Assembly: GCA_963995505.1 (NCBI GenBank)
Contig: OZ023194.1
Location: forward strand, 15,930,428-15,994,427
Source of the DNA: Hypericum androsaemum
Taxonomy: Eukaryota > Streptophyta > Magnoliopsida > Malpighiales > Hypericaceae
Direction of reading: 5' to 3'
Length of the DNA stretch: 64,000 nucleotides
Program-made: the position numbers and the translations under genes
Part shown: piece by piece, positions 1 through 11,276 of the stretch
How positions within the stretch are numbered: the stretch's first letter is position 1
Layout: each line of letters begins with the position of its first letter
The notes under the pieces: generated by a model
Told to the model about the DNA's origin: nothing
The model's database searches: none
Seen by the model: the letters and a program-made list of their open reading frames with translations, nothing else

Positions 1-426
1 GATCTGCTCCTTGGTAAAGGGTTGAAGATATAATAAACAGGGGGTCCGTCTTATGGTCGGAGCACAACAACAAGAGCTCTCAACTCGGTAGCTTGTTCTT
101 GGAAGCAAACATGAGCCACTGGTAATCTTTGTTCCTTCTTTTATGGAAGGATAGGTTAGGAACCAGAGCAGCTGATCGAGGTCGAAGAAGTTGGTTCCAT
201 AATTCTTCTCCCGGTGGTGTTCAATAAAGCGAGTAACAAAATATTTGTCGGAGATTAAAGAATTCCAATACTTAGAAACGCACTTATACTGAAGTGCACA
301 TTTTGCAGAGGGGAGACGACAGAAAATTTCCATCCATATGTAGTCATCCAAGCTAGCTTTTCTTCTTCTTGTTGCAGCCGCTGATCCGATCGAGTGAGAG
401 ACATTCAAAGGGTCTGGGGATTCCAT
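1..426 (-). CDS. F-box protein, N-terminal part (cut by window edge)
   Basis: Translating the minus strand from the ATG at 426 gives 142 codons with no stop down to base 1, so the gene runs off the window. Residues about 26-72 form a typical plant F-box: LDDYIWMEIFCRLPSAK, then a CKCVSKYWN-like second half (here YKCVSKYWNSLISD) and a hydrophobic FVTRFIEHH end. F-box proteins are substrate receptors of SCF ubiquitin ligases, with the F-box binding SKP1. The following sequence should be the start of the substrate-binding region (F-box-associated type), but too little is present to class it. The start is supported by the Ser-rich pre-F-box leader and by AT-rich promoter-like sequence upstream (427-670). 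No lesion is visible, so this may be a functional gene. Confidence 0.8.
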   Translation of the reverse strand, partial: MESPDPLNVSHSIGSAAATRRRKASLDDYIWMEIFCRLPSAKCALQYKCVSKYWNSLISDKYFVTRFIEHHREKNYGTNFFDLDQLLWFLTYPSIKEGTKITSGSCLLPRTSYRVESSCCCAPTIRRTPCLLYLQPFTKEQI

Positions 427-667
427 CACTCCAAATTAATAAACAACCGTATTGTTGCTAGCGCCGTTTGATAGCAAGGAGCGGAGCGGAGGGGTGTAAT
501 TTATAGTTGATTGGCCCTAATTTCCTAAACCCACAGCCCACAGGGAATAAAATAATGGTTGGTTTCCCTAACACAATCCATCTGCTTAAATAGTTAATTT
601 GATAGAGATGGAATCGTACACAACCTCAGACAATCTCCAAATTTTTAGGTTGAAACCGTCCAATATT

Positions 668-738
<71 letters not shown>

Positions 739-903
739 TAGCAAGGTCATATATCTCTGCATTAATTAGTGTTTATCTTTGGCAGTAAAAAATATACAAT
801 GGCTTATCCGTTACAAAATTTTTAAATTAATAAAAAATCTCCGTTCAAATATGAAATAACTTTAAATTTGATGAATATTAGATCATCATAAAACAGTAGA
901 CTA
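427..903. other. AT-rich spacer between F-box and TBL remnants
   Basis: No coding sequence is visible. This is the probable upstream region of the minus-strand F-box gene. It contains the AT microsatellite listed separately. Confidence 0.6.
671..734. repeat. (AT)n microsatellite
   Basis: About 30 uninterrupted AT dinucleotides, read directly from the sequence. Confidence 0.95.
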
Positions 904-1846
904 GTGGAGTCACTGACTCCAAACAGAAGGCTTGTCTTCGTGGGCGACTCCTTGAACAGAGGCCAGTGGGTTTCCATGGTTTGCCTTGTCGAAGCTGCCA
1001 TCCCCGACCCTGCAGTGAAATCCATCCAACGCTTTTATAATGGTTCGTTGCTTGTCTTCAAGGCATCCGTAAGTGTTATTCTTTGTCGGGAGATTACCAT
1101 ATCGTGAATAGTTTATCTATAAAGCTAAAATTTTTAGCTAAAACGTTATTTAGTGTAATGATACTAGACATAAGAGAATTTGATGAATATTAGAGTTCAA
1201 ACCCTGCAAAGTATAATTATTTACATAAACATTATCTTTAAAAAGTGTAAAAATATCATTTATTTATTTTAAATTTGTTGTTGAAAATAAATAATTCAAC
1301 GTCTCCATATTCAGATCATGAATTTTTGGAGTCGACATTACTTTTTCCTAATAGAATTGAAGGAAGAGATTAAAAAAAACTAATTTCTGACGTTGGTATC
1401 TTACAGGCAAACTCATTTATTTATTTATATTACAAAGTCCAACTCCTAATCAGATCCCACCCATTGCACCTAGTGCAAGTAGGGAACAATTGAATTAAGA
1501 TTTCTCTTAATTTTCTTATTGATTAATTTCATGACCAGTTAATTTTGGGTTAAATGTAAAAGTTCTAACATTCTTTCGGTAAAATTCTAATTATACAAAA
1601 AAGTTAGAATAAATGGACATTGAAAACGAATGTTTCCCGTTGTTTTTAGGAATATAATGTAACGGTTGAATTCTGCTGGGCGCCGCTGCTAGTGGATTCG
1701 AACTCCGACGACCCGATCAGCCACCGGATACCGGACCGGATAGGGAGAGTTCAGGCGATCGAGAAACAAGCCAGGTACTGGACCGACGCCGACGTGCTCG
1801 TCTTCAACACCTACCTGCGGTGGAGAAGGTCCCAAATGAAGGTCTT
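904..1846 (+). pseudogene. Trichome birefringence-like (TBL) polysaccharide O-acetyltransferase, two-exon remnant
   Basis: Two exons are recognisable. Exon 1 (904-1068) encodes NRRLVFVGDSLNRGQWVSM, carrying the GDS motif of the TBL/DUF231 family. It ends at a GTAAGT donor (1069). Exon 2 (1650-1846) starts after a TTTTTAG acceptor and encodes VEFCWAPLLVDSNSDDP, HRIPDRI and DVLVFNTYLRW, ending at another GTAAGT donor (1847). Both junctions are in frame. TBL proteins are Golgi membrane enzymes that acetylate xylan and other wall polysaccharides. The N-terminal TM/TBL part and the C-terminal exons with the catalytic DxxH are missing. A 2.6-kb transposon begins 25 bp after exon 2, and no TBL sequence resumes beyond it. 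Family identity is strong; pseudogene status is inferred from the missing ends. Confidence 0.8.
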
Positions 1847-2049
1847 GTAAGTGCACAACTGAATTTTTTTTGGGCAAATTACCTTCACGTCCCTGAACTT
1901 TGGTCACCCTCTCCCTAGGATCACTGGTTTTTGGAAAATGATTTTTCCGTCCCTAAGTTTTGATGATAATAGACTCTCGGGTCCTTGGAGCCGGAATATT
2001 TTTTTTGCGGTGAACCCCCACTTGAAATAACCAAAATACCCTCACTTGT

Positions 2050-3204
2050 TAAATTTTAGGGACAAGTCGACTTAAGTACCCTGTGGTATCGCAAAAAATT
2101 AAGTCAGTACCATGTAGTTTAAAACGTATCAATTGAGTCAAACTTATTCCAATTAAAATCAATTAGAGGCCCCTTGCCCGGACCCTGCCCGGCCATGCGG
2201 ACCAACCACGTGAGATTTTTTTGATGATGTGGCGCCACGTCGACCCCTCTCCCCCCTTTCCCTCCTCCTTCCCCCTCTATCTCCTCCCCACATCCACCAG
2301 AAAATTCCGAGACCTAACCCAAGTCTCACCACCATCCCGTGGACCCCACTGTTAGCCCACCCCAACCGCAGACCCGCAACGAACTTCATCACTAACGGGA
2401 AAGTAAGGCGGTCTTGACGAGGGCGTTGAAGGTAAAGAGGTTGTGAGGGGGCGGAGTGGCGGAAGATGGAGGGGAACCATGGAGGGAGGTGGTGGAGATG
2501 AGCTGGGTGGTGGAGGCGAGGGCGCGGGAGAAAGCAGATCCCGTGGTGGTGGAAGAGGTGGATTTTACTCCAACGAGGAGGAGGACGACGGTGAAGACAA
2601 CCCTGAGCAAAGGCTGATCTAGAGTGGCCCCCGGAGACTCGTTTGATGCCGAGGCACTAAAGTTTGTTAGAAAAGAAAATGATTACCTCGTCATTAACAT
2701 CGTAGAACTTCCGCCTCCTTCTCCTCCGCCGTGTACTCCCTCACCGGGCCCGACAATGTAACGTAAAGGCACTAAAGAAGCCAGCTTTATCTCTCACTCA
2801 CTCACCAACCCACTAAGTTATTTCGGTCGGGCTTGACGTAAAGGCACCGTTTACTCCTTGGCGGTTTATCTCGGTTTGCTTCTTGATTTATTTATTAGCT
2901 CTTCGTTTATGTTTTTTTTGTGAGAAGGGTTAGGTCTTGGAATTTTCTGGTGGATGTGGGGGAAGAGAGGGGGGGAAGGAGGGGGGTCTATGTGGCACCA
3001 CGTCATTAGAAAACTCTTGCGTGGCTGGTCCGCGTGGCCGGGCAGGGTCTGGGTAAGACAGGTAGGTTTCGAGCAGCTGTCCGGGCCTCTAATTAATTTT
3101 AATTGGAATAAGTTTGACTCAATTGACACGTTTTAAACCACAGGATACTGACTTGATTTTTGCGATACCACAAGGTGCTTAAGTGGACTTTTCCCTAAAT
3201 TTTA
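2050..3204. mobile_element. Nested MULE with 9-bp target duplication
   Basis: The element proper is 2059-3195 (1137 bp), flanked on both sides by the 9-bp duplication TAAATTTTA (2050-2058 and 3196-3204). Its termini, GGGACAAGTCGACTTAAGTA and the inverse of CTTAAGTGGACTTTTCCC, belong to long TIRs of about 250 bp. Its TIR sequence resembles that of the Pack-MULE at 24,121-25,642, including a TCAATTGAGTCA block and a GCCCGGACC block. No transposase is seen. The GC-rich centre (2400-2800) has short open stretches that I cannot assign. Insertion into the larger element shows it arrived later. Confidence 0.88.
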
Positions 3205-3765
3205 TTCCACCCCTTAAAAAAAAAACCAAACCTAGAAATTAACCAAAAAAGAACAGATCCCAAGCTTCCTCTACGCCTCCCCCAACAACTCCGCCACCTC
3301 CTTCTCCGAGCTTCCATTTGTTTAACTAGAAAATATAAGCTGGATCCAAACATTCCCCTTCCGAGCTCGTCGGCATCTTCGGCTTCGACTACCTCGGTTG
3401 GGAGAAGCCGAAAGAGGAGGACGACAGGGTCAGGGAGACCGCCGGGGCTGCGGCCTCACTTACATGACTGTCTCCCCTCTCGATCTTGTCAAATGTAATA
3501 AGCACGTCCTCTCTCTCTCTCCCTCCTTTGAATTTGCGTCGACTGGATCCTTATCCCTCGTGCTTGTTGTTGTCGTTGGAAGGTTCTAGATCTTAGGCCT
3601 TAATCGCTCTCCAGATCTAAGTAGTTTACTCTTTATTTGAGAGCCATTAGAACACTTGTGTTCGAATTTATTAGGTCGTGTTTGGTTTTCAAAATGTTGC
3701 AAATGGAAAATTAATCGCTCTCCGGATAATGGGTGGCCGGAGAATCCATCGAGGGGGCGGCAGAC

Positions 3766-3907
3766 CGAGGTAGTCCCAGTCGCAGTCGTGGCAGAGGGCG
3801 GACCGCTCGGAGTCGCAGAGGATGGAGGCCGGGGCGGAGTGGCAACCGTCGTAGAGGAGGGAGCGCATGTGCTTCCCGAAGAGCGTGTTGGTCGCGTGGA
3901 CCTCCTG
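3766..3907 (-). pseudogene. Captured CONSTANS-like B-box zinc-finger fragment
   Basis: Minus-strand translation gives EVHATNTLFGKHMRSLL followed by DGCHSAPASILCDSERSALC and HDCDWD. This is the junction between the first and second B-box of CONSTANS-like (BBX) transcription regulators: the end of box 1 (VHxxNxLxxxH), then box 2 (CxxC...LCxxCD). The first cysteine of box 2 is replaced by Tyr (LLYDGC). Only about 47 residues are present, with no CCT domain. It sits inside a TIR element, so it is best read as transduplicated exon sequence. Whether it is transcribed cannot be judged. Confidence 0.7.
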
Positions 3908-4517
3908 ATCCCTTGGCTTCTCCTCCTCCTTCGCTCATTTTTTTCCTGTCGTTTCCGTGTTCTAGAGAATTCCTCAATTGAGATGATTTCTTGGGTTAGG
4001 TGATTGAAGGTTGTTCGTCGATCACCTCGATGTTGGGTTGATAGGAAAAATTAGATTTTAAACTTCTGAGAAGGGTGTTCGTTTAGAAATCTAATTTTCA
4101 AAATTAGGATTTTTAAATTTGATTCTCTCTATTTAGTGTTAATTCTTTCTAATTAGTTTTGGTTCTCATTAAAATTGTTTAGACTTGTTTTTGAGTTTGA
4201 GTTTTAATTTTGATTTAGATTGAAGGTGGGAGGAAGAAGATGAAGGTTGTTCTTGCTGGGTTTTAGTTTTTTTGGGTTATTTATGGTGTTCTTGCTCTTC
4301 CAAGGTCGAAGAAGGTCACTTTTTTTGTTTTTTTTTAATTTTTAGTGGGAGCGACATTTTGGTCATTTCAATTCACCGGATAAAAATGAATATTCTGGTT
4401 CCAGGGACTCGAGTGTCTATTATCAACAAAATTTAGGGACGGAAAAATCATTTTCCAAAAGCTAGGGATCCTAGAGGGAGGGTGATTAAAGGTCAGGGAC
4501 GTAAGGGTAATTTGCCC

Positions 4518-4774
4518 TTTTTCGTTATATTTATGATTCTCTAAAATAACTAAATGTTGCAAATGGCGACATGGGATGGTAGTCGCAATATGACAATATT
4601 TATATCAACAAAAAATTAAGGGAAAACTTCATATTTGGTCCTTGTGGTTATACAAATTTTGTAGGTATCTTCTATTGATATAAGTTAATAAAGGCGATTC
4701 TCTTCTGTTGTGTTGTTACTGATATGAAATCTGATTCGTTTGTATTGTAACTTTTTACCTATTTCCATTATTTC

Positions 4775-4818
<44 letters not shown>

Positions 4819-5742
4819 CATTTGTATATGGCATGTGTTTGTGCATGGCTTGTTTCATTTTAGTCCCCATATTTTAGCGCATTTGTAAAAAAGTTTCTGC
4901 ATGTCTTGATTCCGAACGGTTCGAAATAGGGGTATTCCGTACCCAATCCAACCTCCTTTCTGGAAATGAAAATAATTAATTCATCTAGTTTAGTTTCTTG
5001 TTTTGGAGACATCCATCTAAGTCTATTTATTAGCTTAAAATAAAATAAAGACTTGAGGATGGATGTCATGTGAGTAAAATCTCCCATGGCCTGTAATAAC
5101 TCGTGGGCCACCCATTTAACAATACAGCGGCGATACTAGACAAAAATGGGCCGTATTGGATCGGCTATTGTCTCATTTTTTATCTAGGCTTGGGCCTCCG
5201 CCTGGCCTTGAAAGAAGAAGAAGAAGAAGAAAGTCAAAGAAGGAAGGGAGGACTTTTTTCCACTCTCCAACTAAAACGACCAATTTAATCTACTTAACTA
5301 AGAAGCCTGGACCCTCTTAATATATTGTATAGATCATTCTTGCTTGTTTTGACCTCAACTTGTGTAGATGATCTCCATGATGAAATTATAGGAAGCAGGC
5401 AACCATAGGAAGGTACACCCCCAACCTGCCAATCAATTTTCAGATAGATTCTTCAAGGCCAGTAAAGTGTTGAAGTTTGCTTTGTGCTTTCAGTGTGAAA
5501 TAAAACTTGTTAGCTCATTCTCTAAACACTCACTTGCTATTAGCTTATCATCCCGTAAGAACAGTATGACCTCATTCTTGTAGGAGAAAAAAAGACAATA
5601 TGAGTAGATTAGCCTTGGTTAGAAAATCATTCTCAAGGCACTTGATTTTTTTTAATCAGTGCATTGGCAATATCTCCCGCTCAAATATCTTTATTGTACA
5701 AATGGAGTTAATATATTGTATGAGAGTGAGCAAGGTGAGTAC
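4518..5742. other. Intergenic spacer
   Basis: No gene is recognised. It contains a TA microsatellite and a short (AAG)n run near 5211-5232. Short open stretches show no family motif. Confidence 0.55.
4777..4815. repeat. (TA)n microsatellite
   Basis: About 19 uninterrupted TA dinucleotides. Confidence 0.95.
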
Positions 5743-5759
5743 ATGAATGAGTCGAGTCT

Positions 5760-6645
5760 AGACCTTCTCTGGACCCGGCACTTTTTGACCGCATCTCCCC
5801 CTCTCAGTGTACTAATCTGGAAGTTGAGCCATCTCTTGAGGAAGCCAAGTGTGCTATCTGGGATTGTGCTAGCGACAAAGCTCCAGGGTCCGATGGCTAT
5901 AACATGGCTTTCTTTAAAGCTGGGTAGGATGCGGTATCTCCTGATCTTATGTCTTTTATCCTACACTTCTTCCGTGAATGCTCTATTCACACACAGGTTC
6001 TATCCTCTTTCATCACTTTCGTGCCAAAAGTTTCGGGTAGTCAAAGTCTAGACAACTTCTGACCGATTACTCTGATCTCTAGCCTGTACTTTGAAAGCTG
6101 CTGATCTCCATCTTATTTCAGGGATCCCTATTCCAAATATGGACTCCCAGTTACATATTCTTCAATTTGCTGATGGCACTCTACTATTTGCTCAGGCAGA
6201 TGACATCGGTTTGCTCAACCTACAGAGGATCATCAAAGGCTTCTCTTTGGTCTTAGGATTGGATGTTAACTTTTTCAAGAGCTCACTTATTGGGATCAAT
6301 ACGAGGGTAGATTGGCTGGACCTGACAGCTACTTTCTGGGGCTGTAAAGTGAAAAAAATCCTATTCACTTACTTAGGGCTTCCCATCGGCGCTCAGATGA
6401 ATCGATTGAGCTCTTGGGAACCAATTCTTCAACTTTTTGATAAAAGGTTGGCTGGTTGGAAGGGCTCCCTCCTCTCACTGGGCGGCAGGCTAACCATGAT
6501 TAGAGCGGTTCTTGAGAGCCTCCCAACTTACTATCTCTCGCTTTTCAAGATTTCTGTGGGTGTTCAAAAGGCTCTTGTATCTAAAATGAGAAGGTTCTTT
6601 TGGTCGGGAAGTATTGATCAACGTAAACTGTGCTGGATCTCCTGA
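5760..6645 (+). pseudogene. LINE reverse transcriptase, broken
   Basis: In the frame starting 5760 the sequence reads EEAKCAIWDCASDKAPGSDG and YNMAFFKAG, an early RT block of plant L1 elements. It is interrupted by in-frame stops (TAG after FFKAG, TGA after LDNF). From 6091, in another frame, the later RT part is open: LHILQFADGTLLF, where the catalytic FADD has become FADG, then TYLGLPIGAQ and GWKGSLLSLGGRLTMIRAVL. The RT core between the two parts is missing, so an internal deletion with a frame change is likely. It cannot encode active RT. Confidence 0.88.
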
Positions 6646-7819
6646 GACAACATCTATTTACCCATTGATAACGGTGGTCTTGGAATTTCCAGGCTCGACA
6701 ATCGGAATGATGCTCCTCTCAAAATGGATCCCTCGTTTTATTAACAATTAGGACATGCTTTAGGTCAAGGTGGTTTCGGGCATTCATGGATTCCGGCGAA
6801 GTTCCTCTCTCCCGTTCCCTATATCGAAAGTTCCTTATAATGCTAGGAGGAGTGGCGTTTGGTCCTCCATCGTCAAGATTACCCTAGATGACTCCCTGGT
6901 CCCCGATAAACTTAGAGCTAGTTGTTCTATGTCGGTGAAGGATGGCGAAGGCACTAGCTTCTGGGCAGACATCTGGGCATGTGATCAACCTCTCAAGGAA
7001 AGATTCCTTTTACTTTTTCTTGTCTCTACTTTGAAGGATGCGCCAATAGCAAGATGTGGTGCCTTCTCTCTTGGAGTCTGGTCTAGGAACCTCTCTTGGA
7101 GAAGACCTCTTAGAGACTGGGAACTGTCTTATCTTACCCAACTCAATCAAGTGATCTGTAATGTTTTTCCTAGGAACTCGGGAAAGGACTGGCTGAAGTG
7201 GGCTTTCGATTGCTCTGGGTAATTCTCGGTTAGTAGTTTGTACTCCTAAGCTTTCTCTGGTTTCTGGTATGTCTCGCCCGATGTCCTGAGCAAGGAGTGG
7301 AACAATCTGGTATACACCAAGGTGTCTTGTTTCCTTTGGCAAGGCCTCCGGGATAGATTTGCCACTAAATCTAACCTCCTTCGCCTGGGTTTAATCCCTC
7401 ATCATTAGGCGTGATGTGTGCTCTACTAGAATGCTCCCGGGTCCATTCCTCAACTCGAGACTGGTAACCACCTCTTCTTTAGCTGCAGCCTTGTAACTCA
7501 AGTTTGGAACTATTTCGCAAGGTTGGCTGGTCTAGCATGGGTCGGCGGAGACAATATGCGCGAAGCTCTTGCAGGATGGTTGGGCCTGGTGAACTTTAGA
7601 GCCTCCAGCCGCAAAACCTGGTTCTATATTTTTGCCTCCTTAATATGGAGCATTTGGCTTCTAAGGAATGATGTCATTTTCAATGACTCCTCTCCTAACC
7701 TTGGAGCACTTATCTCCATTATCCTCAAGAGAGCAACGGAATGGCATTTTTGGTCAGGTTCAAGTGATCTCTTTTGCAGACAAGATCTCTCTTTGGTGAT
7801 CCAAAATGTGATGAGCTAA
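6646..7819 (+). pseudogene. LINE ORF2 C-terminal region (zf-RVT), broken
   Basis: Downstream of the RT fingers/palm remnants, this stretch carries pieces typical of the plant L1 C-terminus: DNGGLGISRLDNRN, then FWADIWACDQPLKERF, and finally IWSIWLLRNDVIFND before a stop at 7819. The pieces lie in different frames and contain stops. About 230 bp of 3' untranslated sequence and an A-run follow. Confidence 0.75.
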
Positions 7820-8322
7820 CCTTTTGCTCTTTGTGCTGCTCTTTCCTGATAGTCTTCCACCCCGCATCTGTTGATTTTTTTGGCAATTTTGCTTTGGTCT
7901 AATTATCTTTGAATCTCGTGGGTCGGGCTGGTCTTGGTTGTTTTTGCTTTTGTATAGCGTCCGTGGATCTCGTGCTTTTGTGATCCCTTTTGTATATACA
8001 TGTACATATTACATGTATATATTACCAAGATTAATATAATTCTACATCTTCAAAAAAATGAATGAGTCGAGTCAGTAGAGGATGCTTTCTCGATTGGCTT
8101 CATAACTGTGTCCAAGATGTTAATTTGATTGTTAATATTTTGATTTTTTTGTGTGGAAGAGGAGGGGCAAAGACCCCTAGGTATATAAACAAAATGGCCA
8201 CTTACATCCTACTATGTACAAGGTCCCCTCTTGGCCTCATGTGAGGTTGCGATCGTCGGCCTCGCCAAAACCCTATCACAAGAAAACCCAGTGGAAAAAT
8301 CTCGTGATAGGGAAAGAGTACC

Positions 8323-9150
8323 TCAGAGAGAAAAATCTCCCCTTGACATTTGGTGTATCATAAAATCTGGCCTTGCACCATCACTAGAAGATACAACTCG
8401 GGAAGGAGAATCCCCCCTTAGCTCCGCGTCATCAGTAACTTTAGACAAACAAGTACAGCGTAGAAGACTAACTCCCTGCAAGTCCTCTAAGTACACATCC
8501 ATACAAAAGCTGGAAGGGGCATCATAAATAACATAATCAAAGAAAAGCTCCAAGGCACGCTTGGAAAGAGCATCTACCAACCGGTTGCCCTCCCGCCAAG
8601 TGTGCTGAATGGAAATCTCATAGTCTTTCTCAAGCAGCCCTCGCGCTCTCAAGATCAGTATCACCAAAGGGTGAGCACGGTCGACATCACGTCCAACGCA
8701 AAAGATAGCCATGGACGAATTAACCTCTACCTGGACCCTTCGAAAACCCCTCTCCTAGGTCAGCTCTAACCCCACGACTAAGGTCCAGAGCTCTGCAGCA
8801 AGGGAGGTACAGCTTCCAATGTCCTTGGCAAAATTACACACCCAAAATCCACCTGAGTCACAGATGATACCTCCAGCACCAGCAGGTCCCAAGTTGCCCA
8901 TTGAAACTCCATCAGTATTGAGCTTGACGAAGCCCTCCATAGGACGCTGCCAGGAAACTAGGATCTCGTGCCGGGGTGGTAATGGAGTAATCCGGTCTGC
9001 AAGGACACGAGCAAACTCCCGTGCTTGAGAAGTAATAAGAGAAGGGGGGTGCCCCAAGGTGGTGCCTAGGCAAAATGCAGAGTCATTTTGCCATCGCCAT
9101 AGCCACCAACAAGCAGTCGCAAATGTCATCGCCCAAGGTGGCTCATCCAT
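8323..9150 (-). pseudogene. LINE RNase H domain (RVT_3 type)
   Basis: The sequence GFVKLNTDGVSMGNLGPAGAG holds the first RNase H aspartate. AAELWTLVVGLEL holds the conserved glutamate, and HTWREGNRLVDALSKRA is the C-terminal His/Asp block. All lie in one frame, broken by a stop near 8754. This is the C-terminus of the minus-strand LINE ORF2. The domain removes the RNA strand of the RNA-DNA hybrid. Confidence 0.85.
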
Positions 9151-9216
9151 GGGAATATCGGTATATGAAATGTTGGCCCAAAGCCAGCGTCGCAGGTCAG
9201 TCTCAGTATAGAAGTG

Positions 9217-10122
9217 TTATGGTGGCCACGGAAGGAGAGAAGCCCACACTGCCCTAGAAAACTTGCAGTCACGAGACATATGCATCAGCGACTCTGACTC
9301 AATACCACATCTTGGACAAGTGGCATCCTCCGTGAAATGTCTCCCTTTTCGCTCTGCATTTGTCATCAAGCTGCAGTGACAAAATAACCAAATGAAAAAA
9401 TGAATCCTCTCAGGAACCCGTAATGCCCATATCCGGGTCCAGATTTGGTCAGCAGTAGGCATCTCCACATCCTTGTACAGCACCCTATAGAAAGACTGGG
9501 TAGAGAAATGACCATCCTGAGTAAGCCCCCAGGACAGGGAGTCAGTCCAGCTGGGGGAGACCTGCAAAAATGTCGAAGTCAGAAAACTAAAAATATGAGG
9601 AAGGAGGAAGGCCGCCAGGTGAGGGATGTCCCAGCCACTCCCCATAGACCAGTACTCAGCCACCCGCCTCTCGGTCTGTTCGGCAGGGTGGTTGCTAAAG
9701 AGGTGGTTCTGAAGAGGGGAGGGAAGGAGCCAATGGTCACCCCAGAAGGAAGTACACAGCCCGTTACCCACGTTCCAATGAAGATCGTGGGCAAGAACTG
9801 CCCAGGCCTTAACCATGGCCCTCCAGGTGGCAGAAGAATCCCTCTTCGGCTTCAGCAGGTCTAGGTCACTGCCATCCCTACCATACTTGCCAATCAGAAT
9901 CCAAACCCAAAGGGTGTCCTGAGACTGGAGAAACCTCTAGGGCAGCTTAGCAAAGGATGCCATGTTAACCTTATGCATAGGCCAGAGACCGAGACCATTA
10001 ACCTCCCTCGGAAGGCTCATAGTATCCCTACCAATGAGGTGCATCCACTGCCGGTCTTGTTGGGAGCCCCAAATGAACTCACTAATGTAATGATCCATAT
10101 CCCAGTAGAGACTGACAGGCAA
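9217..10122 (-). pseudogene. LINE ORF2 zf-RVT / linker region
   Basis: The upstream piece (9937-10122) contains WDMDHYISEFIWGS and MSLPREVNGLGLWPMHKVN, the conserved stretch after the RT. The downstream 200-codon piece holds SFWGDHWLL, RIWALRVPERIHFFIWL and TCPRCGIESESLMHMSRDC, the zinc-binding region named zf-RVT. The pieces are in the same reading register as the RNase H domain but are separated by stops. Confidence 0.82.
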
Positions 10123-10196
10123 ACGATTTGTCTACATCGTATGAGAAGGAATAGAAGAAAGAACCGAGCGGGCAAACATCACACAATATATCCTGC

Positions 10197-11237
10197 TCAA
10201 GGATCTCGCCTTCTATCCAGCCTGCCATGGAGCATCTCAAGAATATAGTGGTACGTCTGACGATGGTCCCTTCGGAGGTCAGTCGGGGCACCCAAGTACT
10301 GTCCCAAATTCGAAGTCAATGGAATACCCATCACATCACTGAGATAGCTAACCAGTTCAGAACTAATATTCTGGGAAACTATGAGCTTGGACTTGGGCAA
10401 ACAAACATGTCTACCCAAGCAACCGCAGAAGGTATCCAAAAGGTTATGTATAATCTCAACTTGGGCCACAGAGGCCTCGCAAAAAAGGATCAAATTATCA
10501 GCGAACATCAACTGAGAGAGAGGGGGGTACGGCGCGTCAACCTGACCGGAACCCATCTACCATCCTATACCAATTGCTCAATTGCACGAGATAGTCTCTT
10601 CATGCAGAGAACAAAGAGGTAAGGGAAAATGGGGTCACCCTAATGGATACCTCGGGATGGGTGAAATGCATCGATCTTTCCCCCATTCCTAGGGACACAC
10701 ATCGAGGTAGTCGAGATACACTCCATCACCCAGTCAATAAAGGTTAGCAAAAGATGGGCTAGGAGGAATGTCTCCCAGGGGAAATCCCAATTAAGACAGT
10801 CATAAGCTTTCTCAAGGTCAAGTTTGACGATCATCCAACCAGCCTGGCCCCCTTTACGAGCCATCAAAAGGATAACCTCATGAAGGATCACAATGTTGTC
10901 CGACATATAGCGACCCGGGATAAAATTGGACTGTGTCGAACTGACCATTGTATCAAGGAGAGGCTTCAGATGACCAGCCAGAACCTTCAAAATGATCTTG
11001 TACAGAACACTACAGAGGCCGATGGAGCAAAACTAGGACAAGGTCTCAGGGGTAGAGGCCTTGGGGATGAGGGTGATCAGAGTGGTGTTCAGGTGGGGGG
11101 GAGTCGACCACTAGGGAAGAACTCCTGAACCTGGGCACACACAGAGTCGCCCACCACCTCCCAGCACCTCTGGAAAAAGATGGCCTGGTAACCATCCTCA
11201 CCAGGGGCCGTATAGAACCCCATCTAGAATAGACCAT
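10197..11237 (-). pseudogene. LINE reverse transcriptase, minus strand, frameshifted
   Basis: The first part (11,046-11,237) has fragments of the APGEDGY motif and LITLIPKA in shifted frames. It continues into QSNFIPGRYMSDNIVILHE and IVKLDLEKAYDCLNW, the catalytic KxDxxKAYD block (10,640-10,990). In another frame (10,197-10,556) follow LMFADNLILFCEA, where FADD has changed to FADN, and YLGAPTDLRRD. Loss of the second catalytic aspartate plus frame changes make it inactive. Confidence 0.88.
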
Positions 11238-11276
11238 CGCGGACGTTCGCTCGGGACACTGGACAATAGAGCCCAG

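Larger units (their letters stand above)
1872..4517. mobile_element. Non-autonomous MULE-like TIR element carrying a gene fragment
   Basis: The ends are inverted copies of each other over about 165 bp: 1872-2042 beginning GGGCAAATTACCTTCACG, and the reverse complement of about 4345-4517 beginning GGGCAAATTACCCTTACG. Shared internal blocks include TTTTTGGAAAATGATTTTTC-like sequence. The same terminus occurs in two small elements at 30,133 and 55,629 that have clear 9-bp target duplications, which points to the Mutator type. Flanking bases here are T-rich and do not give a clean duplication. No transposase is visible. The body contains a nested second MULE (2059-3195) and a captured B-box fragment (3766-3907). 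It lies just after TBL exon 2. Confidence 0.8.
5743..8073 (+). mobile_element. 5'-truncated L1-type LINE with 16-bp target-site duplication
   Basis: The insert (5759-8057) is bounded by a perfect 16-bp direct repeat, ATGAATGAGTCGAGTC, at 5743-5758 and 8058-8073. A short A-run precedes the right copy, as expected for target-primed reverse transcription. The 2.3-kb body holds remnants of LINE ORF2: the reverse transcriptase, then the C-terminal zf-RVT region. ORF1 and the endonuclease are absent, which is usual for 5'-truncated copies. The AATATAAT and A-run at about 8034-8057 form the 3' end. Confidence 0.9.

Noticed and set aside
1863..4526. 9-bp target duplication for the outer MULE
   Set aside because: Flanks are T-rich (ATTTTTTTT versus TTTTTCGTT) and match only partly, so no duplication is claimed.
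4685..4870. Frame with Tyr-Ile repeats on the minus strand
   Set aside because: Product of the TA microsatellite.
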